Assembly: GCA_015039315.1 (NCBI GenBank)
Contig: WIDE01000002.1
Coordinates: forward strand, 383,391 to 447,390
DNA from: Clavulina sp. PMI_390
Taxonomy: Eukaryota; Basidiomycota; Agaricomycetes; Cantharellales; Hydnaceae
Reading direction: 5' to 3'
DNA: 64,000 nucleotides
Shown here in pieces: positions 1 through 10,771 of this stretch; position 1 is the stretch's first letter; each line of letters opens with the position of its first letter. Below the pieces are notes generated by a model. That model made no database searches and was not told where the DNA came from. It saw nothing but the letters and a program-made list of their open reading frames with translations. The position numbers and the translations under genes were made by a program.

Positions 1-20
1 CCCTGTCGTTCACAGTGAAC

Positions 21-1354
21 CTATACAACGGTCTCCTTGGGCCACTTCAGCATGGGTCCTACCTGACCTACACACATTGCACCGAGCTTATGGCCCACCT
101 CCACGGCCTCGTCCACGCTCTTGCCCAACATCAATGCGCCCATGAAGCCTCCAGCGAAGCAGTCACCGGCACCGTTCGTATCAACAATCTCGCTCGCGGG
201 AAGCTTAGTCACGGGGAACTTCTTGGCAGCTCCAGCACCCGAGGTGGCGACGAAGGTGGACTCGGAGCCGTTGGTAATGATGACGGTCCGTGGGCGCGAG
301 GGGTTGATTTTGGTGAGGGAGGCGATCTGAACGGCGATGGCTCCAAGATCCTCCTAGAAAGAGGGTCGGAATTAGTGACCATATCAGGCAAAATCGAACC
401 AGAGGGTGACGGAGATGGCGTAAAGTACTTACGGAAGGAAGCCCAGTGGCGGCAGCAAAGGCCCCAGCTTCACTCTCGTTTCCGATCACGACATCCACAA
501 ACGGCAGCATCTCGTCCACCTGCGCCTTGAAGAACTGCACGAGGAAGGGTGCCGAGAGGTTCATGGCGACAAGTTTGCCAGCATCGGAGGCTTGCTTAGC
601 GAGAGCCTTGGCAGACTCGAGACCGTGTGTGAGGAAGAAGCCCCCGATGTAAAAGTGTGTCGCTCCGTCAATGAGCGCTTGCATTTCGGGGGTCTGTAGA
701 TGCGCCGGCGTGAACATCTCCGCCGCACGGAGGGTTGTGACGAGGGAGCTGAACACCAAGGACATCGAAAATAGGGGACATGGGACGATCCGTTAGAGGG
801 AGTGCTGATGTTTTTCTAGGCTATAACAGACCCACCGGTGGACATCGGTGATAACGACTGCACAAGCACCAGTCTTCTCGCCCTTTTTTACCATGTAGGC
901 ACTTTCAACACTCTCCTTGGAGTTGGCAGCCTTGAGCTGCTCGGCAAGAGGGTCGTCCCCAACACAACCAGTGTAGACGACCGATTTTGGAGGTAGAACG
1001 TACTAGAGATAACAAAAATGACTTCAGCTCGTCCCGATAGATATTATAATTCAGATAAAGCCATGGGGAGACACTCACAGCAGCAGCGCGGGCAGCGTTT
1101 TGGGCCGCTCCACCTGCAACAAATACGGGCTTATTATAGTCCTCTAGCACATCATCATATCTACCAAGGAGTTAATCACGTTCACCAGCAGGATATATGG
1201 TCCAATGCACTAACATTTTCATATGCTTATCCTCAGCAAGAATAGCATCATTTGCCTTGAGATCGTACTTTTCGAGCAGCTTTTCGCCATCACGGACTTG
1301 GATATCAAGCAAAGGATTACCCAGGCAGAAGAGCGGATAAGTTTGGGTAGACAT
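21..1354 (-). CDS. ADK1: Adenosine kinase (pfkB family)
   Basis: Phosphorylates adenosine to AMP with ATP, a cytosolic purine-salvage step that also clears adenosine released by the S-adenosylmethionine cycle. The start at 1354 opens with FCLGNPLLDIQV, the N-terminal substrate-site strand of the family. Later exons give GGAAQNAARAA (adenosine-site glycine motif), YTGCVGDDPLAEQL, a long central block with FYIGGFFLTHG and VVIGNESEAGAFA, and the 3' exon with VDTNGAGDCFAGGF. That last motif is the pfkB signature with the anion-hole glycines and catalytic Asp. Six or so exons are needed; frame changes coincide with GT..AG borders, for example near 430-350 and 830-770. Family assignment is secure; the exact splice sites are my reading. 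Confidence 0.93.
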
Positions 1355-1607
1355 TTTTTCGAGGCTATTCCCAAAGCTTCAGATGTTTGGAGTTGAGATC
1401 GGTGGTTGGGTGCAGGAAACGAACGATCGAGGGATGTCACACTTTTTTTTCGGCGTGATTTTTATGAGAGATCGTCAATTCATATGAGATATTGGAGTAG
1501 AAAATGTGATACAATGTACAAGATAGCAAAAGACAACATGAAGAAAGCGATGGTTAACTCTCGAATCGTTAAGATTTCTTCTTTTTACGTAGGGAAAATC
1601 TTTGATA

Positions 1608-2328
1608 CTAGTGGAGATGTGAAAAGGCGAATCGTCCAAACAGCATCTCTCCTATCCCGAGTCCAACTATTATGCTAATGATATAGCCCGCATTAAATGT
1701 CCTGATAGCGTGTACGAAGGCTGTTGAGTACAAGGCAATTAACCATGTATGAGCATAGAAAATGACTTACATTACAGCCAGCATGAGCAAGTATCCAAGG
1801 AATGCCTGTCCGCTATAGACGACTCCCCGTGCAAGGTCGTGCGTTGGGATAAATGGTCGTTGGCGAGCAAGGCGCTGTACGGAGGAGGATGGAGATGCAG
1901 TCGAGGGAGCAGCAAGGACCTCATTCGAGCTGGTGCTCGCTCGGCTCGGGTCCTCCTTGGTGATTGATGCACTCTCAGACACAACAGCAGGCTTAGCAGC
2001 AGCCGGAAGTGTCTCGTACGGAGAAGTTATGGTGCCTTCCGCAATAGCGAGCGTTGCCCTGCGCCAAACCATTCAGCTTTCCGTCGTGATGCGCCAGGGC
2101 CGGAATGACGGATCGCACTCACCTCTTGGCCCATTCCACCTCGAGCAATCCACGCATGGCAGCTACCAGACGCTCAAACATTGCCAGCAACACCAGCCCT
2201 ATGCAGGCCCCTGCAATGGCCCCATGGGAAGTGGGTGCCCAGGCTTGGAACCAGAGGGCATCACCACCCGTAAAGTGGAGGTACGGGCGCATGGCCATAG
2301 TCATCGAAGTGTCTCCACCCATGTCCAT
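1608..2328 (-). CDS. Ctr-type high-affinity copper transporter
   Basis: Small three-helix copper(I) importer of the Ctr family, which forms trimers in the plasma or vacuolar membrane. Three exons join to about 195 residues. Exon 1 starts with a Met-rich metal-binding tail (MDMGGDTSMTMAM) followed by TM1 (AGACIGLVLLAMFERL). Exon 2 carries a Ser/Ala-rich linker and the start of TM2, with the diagnostic MxxxM copper-selectivity motif in YLLMLAVM. Exon 3 (about 1608-1700) completes TM2 and gives TM3 with GLGIG, the GxxxG helix-packing motif, then a short tail and TAG at 1608. Intron 2 splits the ATG codon of the last Met of the MxxxM. The metal motifs and topology make the family call strong; whether it acts at the cell surface or vacuole cannot be told. 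Confidence 0.9.
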
Positions 2329-2806
2329 GTTGGGCTAATTATTCAGGGGCGAGGGATGCACAAAATTTGACTAGGACGTCTTCAAGACTGCAGAAGAGTG
2401 GTGGTGGTGGTTAGAGGAGGAAGAGGAAGTCTTTGGTTGCCTGATTCCGTCCAGCATCGAGAGTAGTGTCCGGAGATGAAGAAGCTTGGCTCGGAGTACA
2501 CATCCTAGTTCAAAGCGTTTTTCTGATCCCAAAAAAAATTCTTTCCCCAGCAACGAAGACGTCCAATATCATTCCTGGAATAACAACAAAGAGAGTCCGA
2601 CAACGGCGATTATACTATAGCTACAAGGGGTACCTTGGACAGAAACTGAGAAAGGCTACAGAGACCCACAAACAGGAAACAAGAAAACAGAACACAGCGA
2701 ACAACAAGGGAAGATCAGACTCTCTATCAGCAAGAAGAATAACACACAGATCATAAACGTAAAAAGTCGTGAGATGGGGCGGTCCAGAGGATGGGGGCAG
2801 GGTCAA
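2329..2806. other. Intergenic region upstream of the copper transporter
   Basis: Holds the promoter and 5' UTR of the Ctr gene and the 3' UTR of the next minus-strand gene. I see no convincing open frame or RNA gene. I looked for a copper-response core (TTTGCTC type) and did not find a clear one. Confidence 0.5.
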
Positions 2807-4276
2807 TCAAGATGGTGGAGGAGATGCGCCAAATCGGGTGGGAGGATACGATCCACTGGATCGTTCCGTGTTTTGTGACTCTGCACGCACGACCCCTCCC
2901 GGAGGTTTGGGTACGCGGACGAAGACCGGCATCGCCTTTGCGTTAAATCTCCTTAGGACCTGGAGGGTGACACGGCAAGATTAACATCCGCGCATCTATC
3001 CACGAGCAATCGTCACACTCACTCTTGATGCCCAATTTCGAGGCTGATCGTCTCCTTTCCACTTGTCTTCCAGCATCGTGATCTTGTTATTGTTGTCCAG
3101 ATGGATTACGACCATGGATTGGACGACCTAAGCGAAAACAAGTTAGACAGGGAATTACGAAACTTAGCGAGGCTACGATGACAAACCTTTTTGCGCTTTG
3201 TGATTCGCATGGTGTACTCCTGGGTCTGGCTGTAAACGATCCTACTAGGTGAACTCGTGGATGCCAAGACCCGGTGTGATATGGTTCTCGAACTGGAAAC
3301 AACTTTGGGCTGCGGAGATTAGGGGTCAATGCGGCGACTCAGAAAAGGACCATCCAAGGGCAACATACAAGGCTGAACCACTATAGAACAGATGGGATCG
3401 TCAGAAGGGCACAGGGTCATAAGATGCAATATTTCTTACTTGTGCAGTATATTCTTTGTATCCTTTACACTGACGCAATGGATCCTACGGGAGCTGACGT
3501 GAGTTCACACGCTATGTGGAAGTGGCAATGGCGCATTACCTCGAAGATAGCATCCTAGGAAGGGATCATCAGTTTGATGGCTATCAGGCTTGGTTGTGTA
3601 GTACATACCCTTCGCCAATGCAGTTCGAAAATTTCCAACGTTGGCCGTGCGCAGAATAGCTGCAGTGTGTCATTCAGGATCTGTTGTCGTATCGGATCGA
3701 GCTGTGTCCTGTCCTCGCCATCAGCAAAGGTAGGTCTGAACTTGGTATGTGCAGCGATGTCCTAGACAAACAAAAGAAGAATAATGTAGACAGATAAGCC
3801 AAAGTCCCATCCATCATCCCAGGCCACACGCCGTGGGCGCTCAAGGCCGGCCAAAGTAAGCCACATACAGATGTGCCCCCCGAGAAGTGTGCAGCGCCAG
3901 GCAGCGCAGTGATGAGCCCAACAGTGGGCATTGTAGTGTTATGATACCCTGCTGATGCAGGTGGGCTTGCATGGCCGCCGTGCGCTCCGTGTGTTGAGGA
4001 CATGCGCCGCATGAGCGTCGTGATGCCCTCGTGAATCGGCGCCGTGAGCGATGTCCGGTGCGTTAGACCAGTGGCCGGAGGGGTGTCGTAAGTGCTACCC
4101 GTCGAGGCCCGTTTGTCTCTACGCTGTTGTTGTTGCTGGTGCGACATGGACATACGGGAAACGCGAGAGCTTGTGCTAGGGTGGTGGGCCATAGAGTGCG
4201 AGGCTCCGATATTAGAGCTCGCTGATGGCGGAGGGCGTGGTGATAAGGGGACATTCTCCCCAAACTCAGAAATCAT
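2807..4276 (-). CDS. NTF2/SnoaL-like fold protein with disordered N-terminus
   Basis: Predicted conserved fungal protein of unknown role. The first exon encodes a low-complexity arm rich in Ser, Pro, His and Gln (a QQQQQ run near residue 50). An intron of about 100 bases (gtatgt near 3877 to tctag near 3764) removes a stretch that happens to stay open. The second exon reads DIAAHTKFRPTFADG and continues to a helix plus IFEDPLRQCKGYKEYTAQ, typical of NTF2-like cone folds where a 'DPL.. GxxxY' element precedes the sheet. Later exons give YTMRITKRKK, VVQSMVVIHLDNNNKI and MLEDKWKGDD as successive beta strands, then LRRFNAKAMPVFVRVPK before the stop at 2807. The fold call is from this strand pattern, not from a specific motif. 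A 5' UTR intron ending just before the ATG is likely. Confidence 0.55.
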
Positions 4277-4542
4277 GGGTGTAATACTGCGGCACAGAGG
4301 TCAGAGGCGAAGAGCTTTGGCTGGGCGAAAGAGCAGTGCGCAAGGCAAGTGGGTGGCAGTGGAGCGTACAAGCCGTTACGGTGACTCACGACGGGTGACA
4401 AAAAAGCTCGGGTTGTCTGATGCGTCCCGACTGGCGCCGGAGGAAAAAAGCAACAGAAATGGCCATTAATGTGTCTAAGATATAGAACGTATAGACCAAG
4501 TCAAAAACAACCGAGTCGTGCTAGTGCTATGTAAGAAGATAG

Positions 4543-6565
4543 CTAGCAGCGGACCGCCCACCCCGCCCGATAATTTACCCCCTCAACACCAAAGATACCA
4601 TTCTCCACGACAGCCAGGGCAGAATTAACGCATGCCTCGAGTAATGGTATTCCAGGGTGTGCATACGAGCCAACAAGCCATATTCCAGGTGTTGTTATCG
4701 ATTCACTCTCTGTGCCCGCCGGCTCTTGGCTCGGATGCGCAGTCAACCGCCCTGGGGCTTGGAGCTGGCCCAACCTTCGCGGGCGCGTGTGCTCAAAGGT
4801 GAAAGGTATCAAGTTCCACGACGAAGACGAGGGTGAAGCTGCATCTCCCTTTTTCGTCTTCCTAAAGCCTTGCCAGATGGGCACCCACCGCCCTCGGCCT
4901 ACAGTAATAAGATCTCGCTGTGCGAGCTTGGCATCCGCCGTGAGACATGCTCGCTCGATCCGCGCGATTGACAGAATAGAGTCCGGATGTGGTGGGTGGA
5001 TGGGGTTCGTGGTCTGCAAGATCGTCGAGGTGCCATCCTTTCGTCCTCTCCCGATCGCGTGCGTCGCCATTGCATACCCATGAGGCAGACAAGGCTCATC
5101 GCTCTTATACCTTGTCCGAACCTCTTCGTTGCTCCCTGCTACCCCTGTCTTATCTCGAGGCGCGCAGACTAAATTCAGATCCCGCACATCCGTAGGATTT
5201 GCAGGAAGGAAGGAAGGGTCACGGTGATTCACCACGATCGTTGGAACATATTTGAATCGACGCAGGCACACTATTTGCGCGTCTGTAGACTTTTGGAGGG
5301 TCGGGTGGGTATCGTAAGAGTCACGAAGGGAGGCGAGGAGCGGGATGGCTTGATTTGCCTGGGTGGCGAGGATAACATGCTCGAAGCCGCCAATAGATGA
5401 GCTTCCGGAGCGTCCTCCTTCGAACGTGATGATGCTCGTGGATGGCTCGTGAGGGTCGTGAGAGATGGAAGTGATAGTAGAAGATAGATGGATGTTGGAT
5501 TTGGGTATAGGTTTTGTGATCCTGTGAATGGCATCCTGGACGCCAGCATTTACAACATAGTGATTGGTCCCCAAAGTAAGAATGACATATTCTGCCGAAA
5601 AGTGGCGCGTTAGAGGCTGGTGGTCTGACTGAAAGATAAAGCAAAGCATACCGAGAATTTCATTGACTGGATGCTGGTAGATGTCCTGTGCTGGGGCCGT
5701 GCAGACGGCGGAGAAAAGTGGAACGACAATAAAGTCGACGAAATTAAGCCACGCAGTATCGAGTCCGATTGCTCGCGCGATCCAATTCGAGGGAGCAGTC
5801 CGGCTGGTCCACTCTGCTAGGGTCTCGGTCGAGTCTTGTCGGAAGAGCATCGGTACTGAGAGCGCATGGAGTCTCAGGAAGAAGAGAGCAAGATGGAATA
5901 GGAATAGTAGCGAGACGAGGATCTTGGGGAGTACGAAGAATATCGTACGAGAGAGATTTGATATGAAACTCGAGGCTTTGGAGGGCGTGGCTCTCCATGC
6001 ATCATCATCATTCGAAAACCATCGCGAAGGCATGCTAATTCCTCCGCGACCGGACGCGCCGTCATATATCAGGTGAGGTCTTAGAGCGAGGTTCGTGGTG
6101 TTCTGGGCGAATTCGAGCCAAGAGAAGGAGTAGGAGAAGTTTGATACGCGCAACTGCACACCAAGAGATCTGTAGAGTGCAATGAGGTTGGGGTAATACC
6201 CTATTGTGCAAGTCCTCGATGAATAAAACAAAGCGAAGTAGGCTAGAGTCGGGAGGCATCCATACCTCCCTGGAAGGCCCTCATTGGAACATCTACTTTT
6301 TGTATTCCATCGGGGGTTTTGACATCAATCGAGTAGGCATCCATCCCAATAGCAGAGGCCTACGACACAACAACTTAGCTCTCGGAAAGGCATGATTTCC
6401 AAGTCAGCAACATTAGCGTACCTTCTCGAAAATGTGGACATCAAAGTGCACGTCATCATTGCTGTCGTTTGCAGATGACAGGAGATGAGCTGCCGCCAAG
6501 CCAGCAAGGCCACTTCCAACAATTGCAACCTTCACATCGCGTTTGCGGCTACCGGCTCCTTCCAT
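4543..6565 (-). CDS. FAD-dependent amine oxidase-like protein
   Basis: Predicted flavoprotein of the amine oxidase / NAD(P)-binding Rossmann group; the substrate is not evident. The start at 6565 is chosen because it leads directly into the dinucleotide-binding motif VAIVGSGLAGLAAAHLL, followed by the acidic strand end FDVHIFEK. Two short introns follow, then a small exon with GMDAYSIDV and VPMRAFQGG. The long third exon (from about 6220) starts YYPNLIALYRSLGVQL and runs to the stop at 4543. It contains a hydrophobic stretch (ISNLSRTIFFVLPKILVSLL and beyond) that may be one or two membrane segments, a second beta-sheet region with HVILATQANQAIPLL, and the C-terminal FAD-site motif GIWLVGSYAHPGIPLLEA. 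The architecture resembles bacterial and fungal COG2907 'predicted NAD/FAD-binding protein'. It is about 620 residues after splicing. Confidence 0.85.
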
Positions 6566-7129
6566 TTGTCTAAGAGCTTAAAAGCGCTTTCTTATACAGA
6601 GGAAGAGGGAAAGCGAAAGCTAACGGAGCTGTCGTGAGAGCAACCTTGTCGGGTGCAGAGTCCCCGGTATTTTTCGGGAGCGAGCTCAATGGAGAAATAA
6701 AGCACTGTTCTTGCCTGAGGCGGTGCTGGCCCGAGGAGTAATGCAATGGCGTTTGGAGGCCTGGTATTGGCCCAGAACGTGAGTGTTGCTGGGGAGGGAG
6801 GGCTCTCGTTGGGGGGCAAGGTGTGTGACGTGCAATTCAGTTCGCGTGTGCATATTCACATTTTTGTCCGGCAACAACTGTCATGGACAAAGCCGCTACG
6901 AGTCCAGCGGCGAAGCTAAACAGCTGATGCTAAGGGCTATTTGAGATCGTGCTAGCTAAGGATTCACCCACAGACCGACGTCAAGTTGGCTGTTCGGTTT
7001 AAACGTTTTTCCGCCGGTGCGGGATCTACATGCAACTTGATCGGGCACTCTCTGCCCAGTCGCTGCGGCTACTAAACTACTACATACAGGATAACAGACT
7101 CAAATCAAGTACGCCCTGGCAGGTGATGT
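6566..7129. other. Intergenic region, promoter of the amine oxidase-like gene
   Basis: No supportable gene. Short open frames on the minus strand are Pro-rich and lack any family signal. The region must hold the promoter of the downstream minus-strand flavoprotein gene and the 3' UTR of the MFAP1 gene. Confidence 0.45.
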
Positions 7130-9101
7130 TCAATCTCGCCGTCTTCTCTTATCATAACGATCGAGGCTGGGAGAGCGAGACCTCGGCCGTCGGTGTGATT
7201 TCCCATGTCGATCTTGGTCTCCTTGCTGAGGTGACCTCGAGCGTGACCGTGGCCGTGCTTTACGAGACGGCGGTGTTCGCGAACGATCTCGGTGCGAGGA
7301 GCGTCGGTCATCGTACCGGTCTCGACGGTCGCCTTCTCTACCGTCATAGTCGCGATCACGGGGAGGCCTACCACCATCATCGTCCCACCTACGACGATCG
7401 GAATCGCGATCCCTCCAACCGCCATCCTGTCTACCACCACTGCTAGGAGGACCATCTCGGTCTCGACGCGAGGCTGGTCCGGTTGGAGCATTTGGAGGAG
7501 GCATGTCTTTCTTGACTCCCCAAGCCTTGCCAGGCTGTGCGGCGACGGGTCGTCCATTAGCGCCTGAAACAGGACCGCGGCTAGGGTCTTGGTCTTTGTT
7601 GGGGCAATCTAGATGTAGCAGTATCAATATAAAATGTAATAGCGTATCCGATCGAATGAAACATCACAAACCTCGAGCGAGATGAGGGCCACCACAATTG
7701 AAGCACCCCTGTCCATCCTTCAACGGGGGACCTGAGCCAGAAGGTTTTGTCTCCCGCGTGGTATCTTGATCCAAAAGATGGGTGTACTTCGTCTGACTGC
7801 GTTTACCAAAGTTCTTCACTTGCATGACCTTGGGAAGCATGGACACGTCCACAGTCGATTCAGTAGCTTCAGTGTAGTCACGCTTCAGGATCGCTTCATC
7901 CTGTAGAATAATACTCGTCCAGTGAGATGACAAGCGCCAGATGATCATGCTAAAGGTGAACCCACCTGATGGAACGCGCCTTTATGGTAATACTTTTGCA
8001 AGAACTTTTGCTGGCCTTTGGGCTTGTCATCACGAGTCCTCTTTGCGTGCTCAAGGTCCTCAGCCATTCGTTGCTCCTCGGGGAGGGCTCGTCTTCTTTC
8101 GATTTCCTCGCGCTCCTCTTCACGTTGAAGGGATGCCTCCTTATCTCGTTTTATTCTCCCCAGTTCACGAAGCCGCCACTCCTCGAATTCGGCCGTAGGA
8201 TCGAGCCCGTCAGTGTCATCAAGGTCAGGCTGAGCCTCTTGGACCTCCTCTGAAAAGAAGTGAGTGTGAGATATTGACGATGATACTCGAGAAGGAGGAA
8301 CACTGACTCTCCGCTAACTCTCGCTTGATGCTGTCAGCAACGAGATCGTGTGATTCTTTCTTCCGTTTCTCGGCTTCAGCATCTCGTTTCGCCTGAGCCT
8401 CTTCGGTATTCTGTGCCTCTGCTTCACGTTCCTGGACAGTGACGCGAGCACGTCTTTGTCGTTCAAATCAGTGATCACGAAGAACAAATGTTTGCAGACA
8501 ACTGACTTTGGTACGAAGACGGGCCGGAAGGCAGGTGCTCGGGTCTCTTCCTCAGACTCGCTTTCTTCTTCACTAGACTAGGTCAAATAGAAGTGTCTCA
8601 GCATGCATGTAAAAGGGGAGGTAAGATGCACAAACCTCTTCTTCTTCTTCTTCTTCTTCCTCATCCTCGTCTTCCTCTTCCTCTTCCTGTTCAGCCACTA
8701 TTATCATCATGACATCGTAAATAATCGGCAAATCAGATTAAAAGGGATCACATACGTTCTACCTCTGTCCTTCCAGACTCGAGTTGACCAGCAACAATGA
8801 CCTTCCCATCTGTGATGTTCACTTGCTTCAAGCTGACATTCATTGCCTTGGTTGGTGCTTTCCCAGTCACCGCTCTCGAGGTCCCAGAGGGGACTTCATC
8901 GTCGTCATCATCATCCTGGTCTTCCACAAGCTGATCCCCACCATAAGAAACATCGCCCTCCTCTAACTGAGGTTGTTCAGCGGCATCGTCAGAGTCGGAG
9001 TCAGAGGAGGCAGCATCGACGCCCCGGAGAGCTTTGCCGGGGAAATAGCGCTGGGCAGGTCGTGCCTGTCGTGGTGCGGTAGGCCGCTTCGCCGAGCTCA
9101 T
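7130..9101 (-). CDS. MFAP1 spliceosome protein fused to zinc knuckle and RS tail
   Basis: Orthologue of microfibrillar-associated protein 1, a component of the spliceosomal B complex in the nucleus. The N-terminus (start 9101) has [10 protein letters not shown] followed by Asp/Ser-rich acidic blocks and the family-typical [14 protein letters not shown]. The middle exons are strongly charged Glu/Lys/Arg coiled coil; the GAA/CTT-rich tract near 8637-8690 encodes a Glu run. The C-terminal MFAP1 core is clear: [28 protein letters not shown] and [12 protein letters not shown]. Instead of ending there, as human MFAP1 nearly does, the frame continues through a splice into a zinc knuckle [13 protein letters not shown] (CX2CX3HX4C) and then about 150 residues rich in Arg-Asp and Arg-Ser dipeptides with RPRSRSRSP. 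The intron inside the knuckle splits the Asp codon before the last Cys, so the fusion rests on a normal splice. Confidence 0.88.
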
Positions 9102-9306
9102 GAGAATAAAGAGGTCAAAGGGACGAGACGGACGGAGGCCACAGTAGCCAGAGGTTTGAGGTAGTTGGTGGAGCGCGGGAAATAATTCGTCTATTCAGTC
9201 GCTCTTTCACCAACGCGACCAAGCAAGGGCGCTTTTGGTGATGCAAAACATATAATCAATTGGCAGCTACATGACTTGTGAATCTGGGAATGGGGCTTGG
9301 GGAATG

Positions 9307-10446
9307 CTATGGAGATAATTCGCCAAGTGGCTCGGTAGATATGGTATTGGGCGGCTCAGTGCTCTCCATCTGAGCGACCTCAAGCTCAAGGACTGACAAC
9401 AATCCACAGTGATCGCTCCACCAGCTTGAGCTCTCCGTCTCTGGAGTAACACAAGGCAGCACCCTTATGTTTCGAGGCGTCATGCCAAGCACCGCAATAC
9501 GATCCAGCCTTCCAGCAGGGAACCGACGTACATGGTCGGGCACAGGCTCTAGGCCCCATGTTTGTCCACCTACTTCAACGCCCTCTTTGACCCAAGCTCC
9601 CTTGGGTAGTGTCTGAGAGTCTTCCTCCCGGATTTGGCCCTCCGCTCGTAAGGTGGTCCACACGTCACGAAGATTGCATTCTGCGATGAGTGTCTCATCG
9701 AAATCCTCGATACCATTGAAATCGCCAGCAACATAGCCCGCTCCCACCTCTTGGAGGAGCTCGGCGCAATGGTGAAGCTGGCGAGGGCGGAAGGGCGGTT
9801 TACTGATGAGAGATTCTAGGTGCACATTGATGACTCGCAAATGAGCGCTATTGGTATTCAGAGGCTCCACTGGAGCGTCATCAGAGGGTCGGGGAACTCG
9901 AGATAGGGGGAGCGTTAGGTCTACGGCGAGTGCATCTCGTGACATGAATGATGGGTAGTGGGAGCGGAAAACTCTTGTAGGGACATAAGGCCTTTCACGG
10001 TCTTTCCAGGACCTCCGTATGAACGTGATATTGCCATATACTGAGTCACGCCAGTCATCATTTGATATGTCAGTAAGATAGAAGTTCTGTCTGACCCACT
10101 CATGGGTTGTGATCGCGGGGATTGCCTTTGGGTTGACCTCTTGGAAGAAGATGATGTCAACTTCCCTTGTAGAATCGATATGGCTGCAGATATAGTTCAA
10201 CATATCTTGTGTGCGCTCCGGAGTTTTTGAACGGAATGCATCGACGTTCCAAGTGAGCACCTGGAGTTGTGTCGGGGATGGCTGAGAGTTGCTTGTTGAT
10301 GTAGGCACGCTCGTCGGATCAGAGGGTACAGGGAGGGGGTTGGTCGGGATTGTAATCGCGGTAGTCTCTATATTGGTTATGGCCCACTCTCCGTCAATGT
10401 AGGCGTAGAATGATTGAGGTCGTGGAGGAGGTATGTAAGGGGGCAT
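9307..10446 (-). CDS. TDP2-like endonuclease/exonuclease/phosphatase domain protein
   Basis: Single-exon gene of 379 residues in the Mg-dependent endonuclease/exonuclease/phosphatase superfamily. All four motifs of the tyrosyl-DNA phosphodiesterase 2 type are visible in order: LTWNVDAF (Asn metal site), IIFFQEV (catalytic Glu), VAGDFNGIED (GDxN) and WWSDHCGLL (SDH, general acid-base His). Between them INVHLESL and FPAGRLDRIAVLG are further sheet strands of the fold. TDP2 removes 5'-tyrosyl adducts left by topoisomerase II, so a DNA-repair role is a fair inference, but fungal members of this group have mostly not been characterised and another phosphodiester substrate is possible. The N-terminal 60 residues are low complexity and include a Tyr-rich 'FYAYIDGEWAI' start. 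No signal peptide. Confidence 0.85.
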   Translation of the reverse strand: MPPYIPPPRPQSFYAYIDGEWAITNIETTAITIPTNPLPVPSDPTSVPTSTSNSQPSPTQLQVLTWNVDAFRSKTPERTQDMLNYICSHIDSTREVDIIFFQEVNPKAIPAITTHEWVRQNFYLTDISNDDWRDSVYGNITFIRRSWKDRERPYVPTRVFRSHYPSFMSRDALAVDLTLPLSRVPRPSDDAPVEPLNTNSAHLRVINVHLESLISKPPFRPRQLHHCAELLQEVGAGYVAGDFNGIEDFDETLIAECNLRDVWTTLRAEGQIREEDSQTLPKGAWVKEGVEVGGQTWGLEPVPDHVRRFPAGRLDRIAVLGMTPRNIRVLPCVTPETESSSWWSDHCGLLSVLELEVAQMESTEPPNTISTEPLGELSP

Positions 10447-10771
10447 CTTGGGTGTTCTTCGTTTGGTGAGTCGTGGAAGCCAGCCAATATGATACGAAAA
10501 CTCTTATAGTATTCGGCTGGGTGGAATCAAGTCATTCGTGTTAGTGTGTTATAATCGAGTCAGACGTGTCGTCAATCGAGCGTCAACGTGGTGGGATTTA
10601 GCAGAAGACAGGTTCTGAGCGTGGGAAACAAGACAACAGCAGCGGATGACAAGAAATGTGTGGTTATCAATGGGTTTACAGAGAGTATTGCGTGGTAAAG
10701 AAATGATCATGAAATAATGAACGCCGTCATGTCCTATATTGCGCTGCACAGCTATTGCAGACGTCCTGCAT
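10447..10771. other. Intergenic region upstream of the TDP2-like gene
   Basis: Promoter and 5' UTR of the TDP2-like gene plus the 3' UTR of the CHFR-like gene. Nothing else recognised. Confidence 0.4.

Noticed and set aside
4092..4469. Plus-strand 125-codon frame opposite the NTF2-like gene
   Set aside because: Antisense of a Gln/Ser-rich exon.
8637..8690. CTT/TTC microsatellite-like tract
   Set aside because: Explained by Glu-run coding in MFAP1 on the minus strand.
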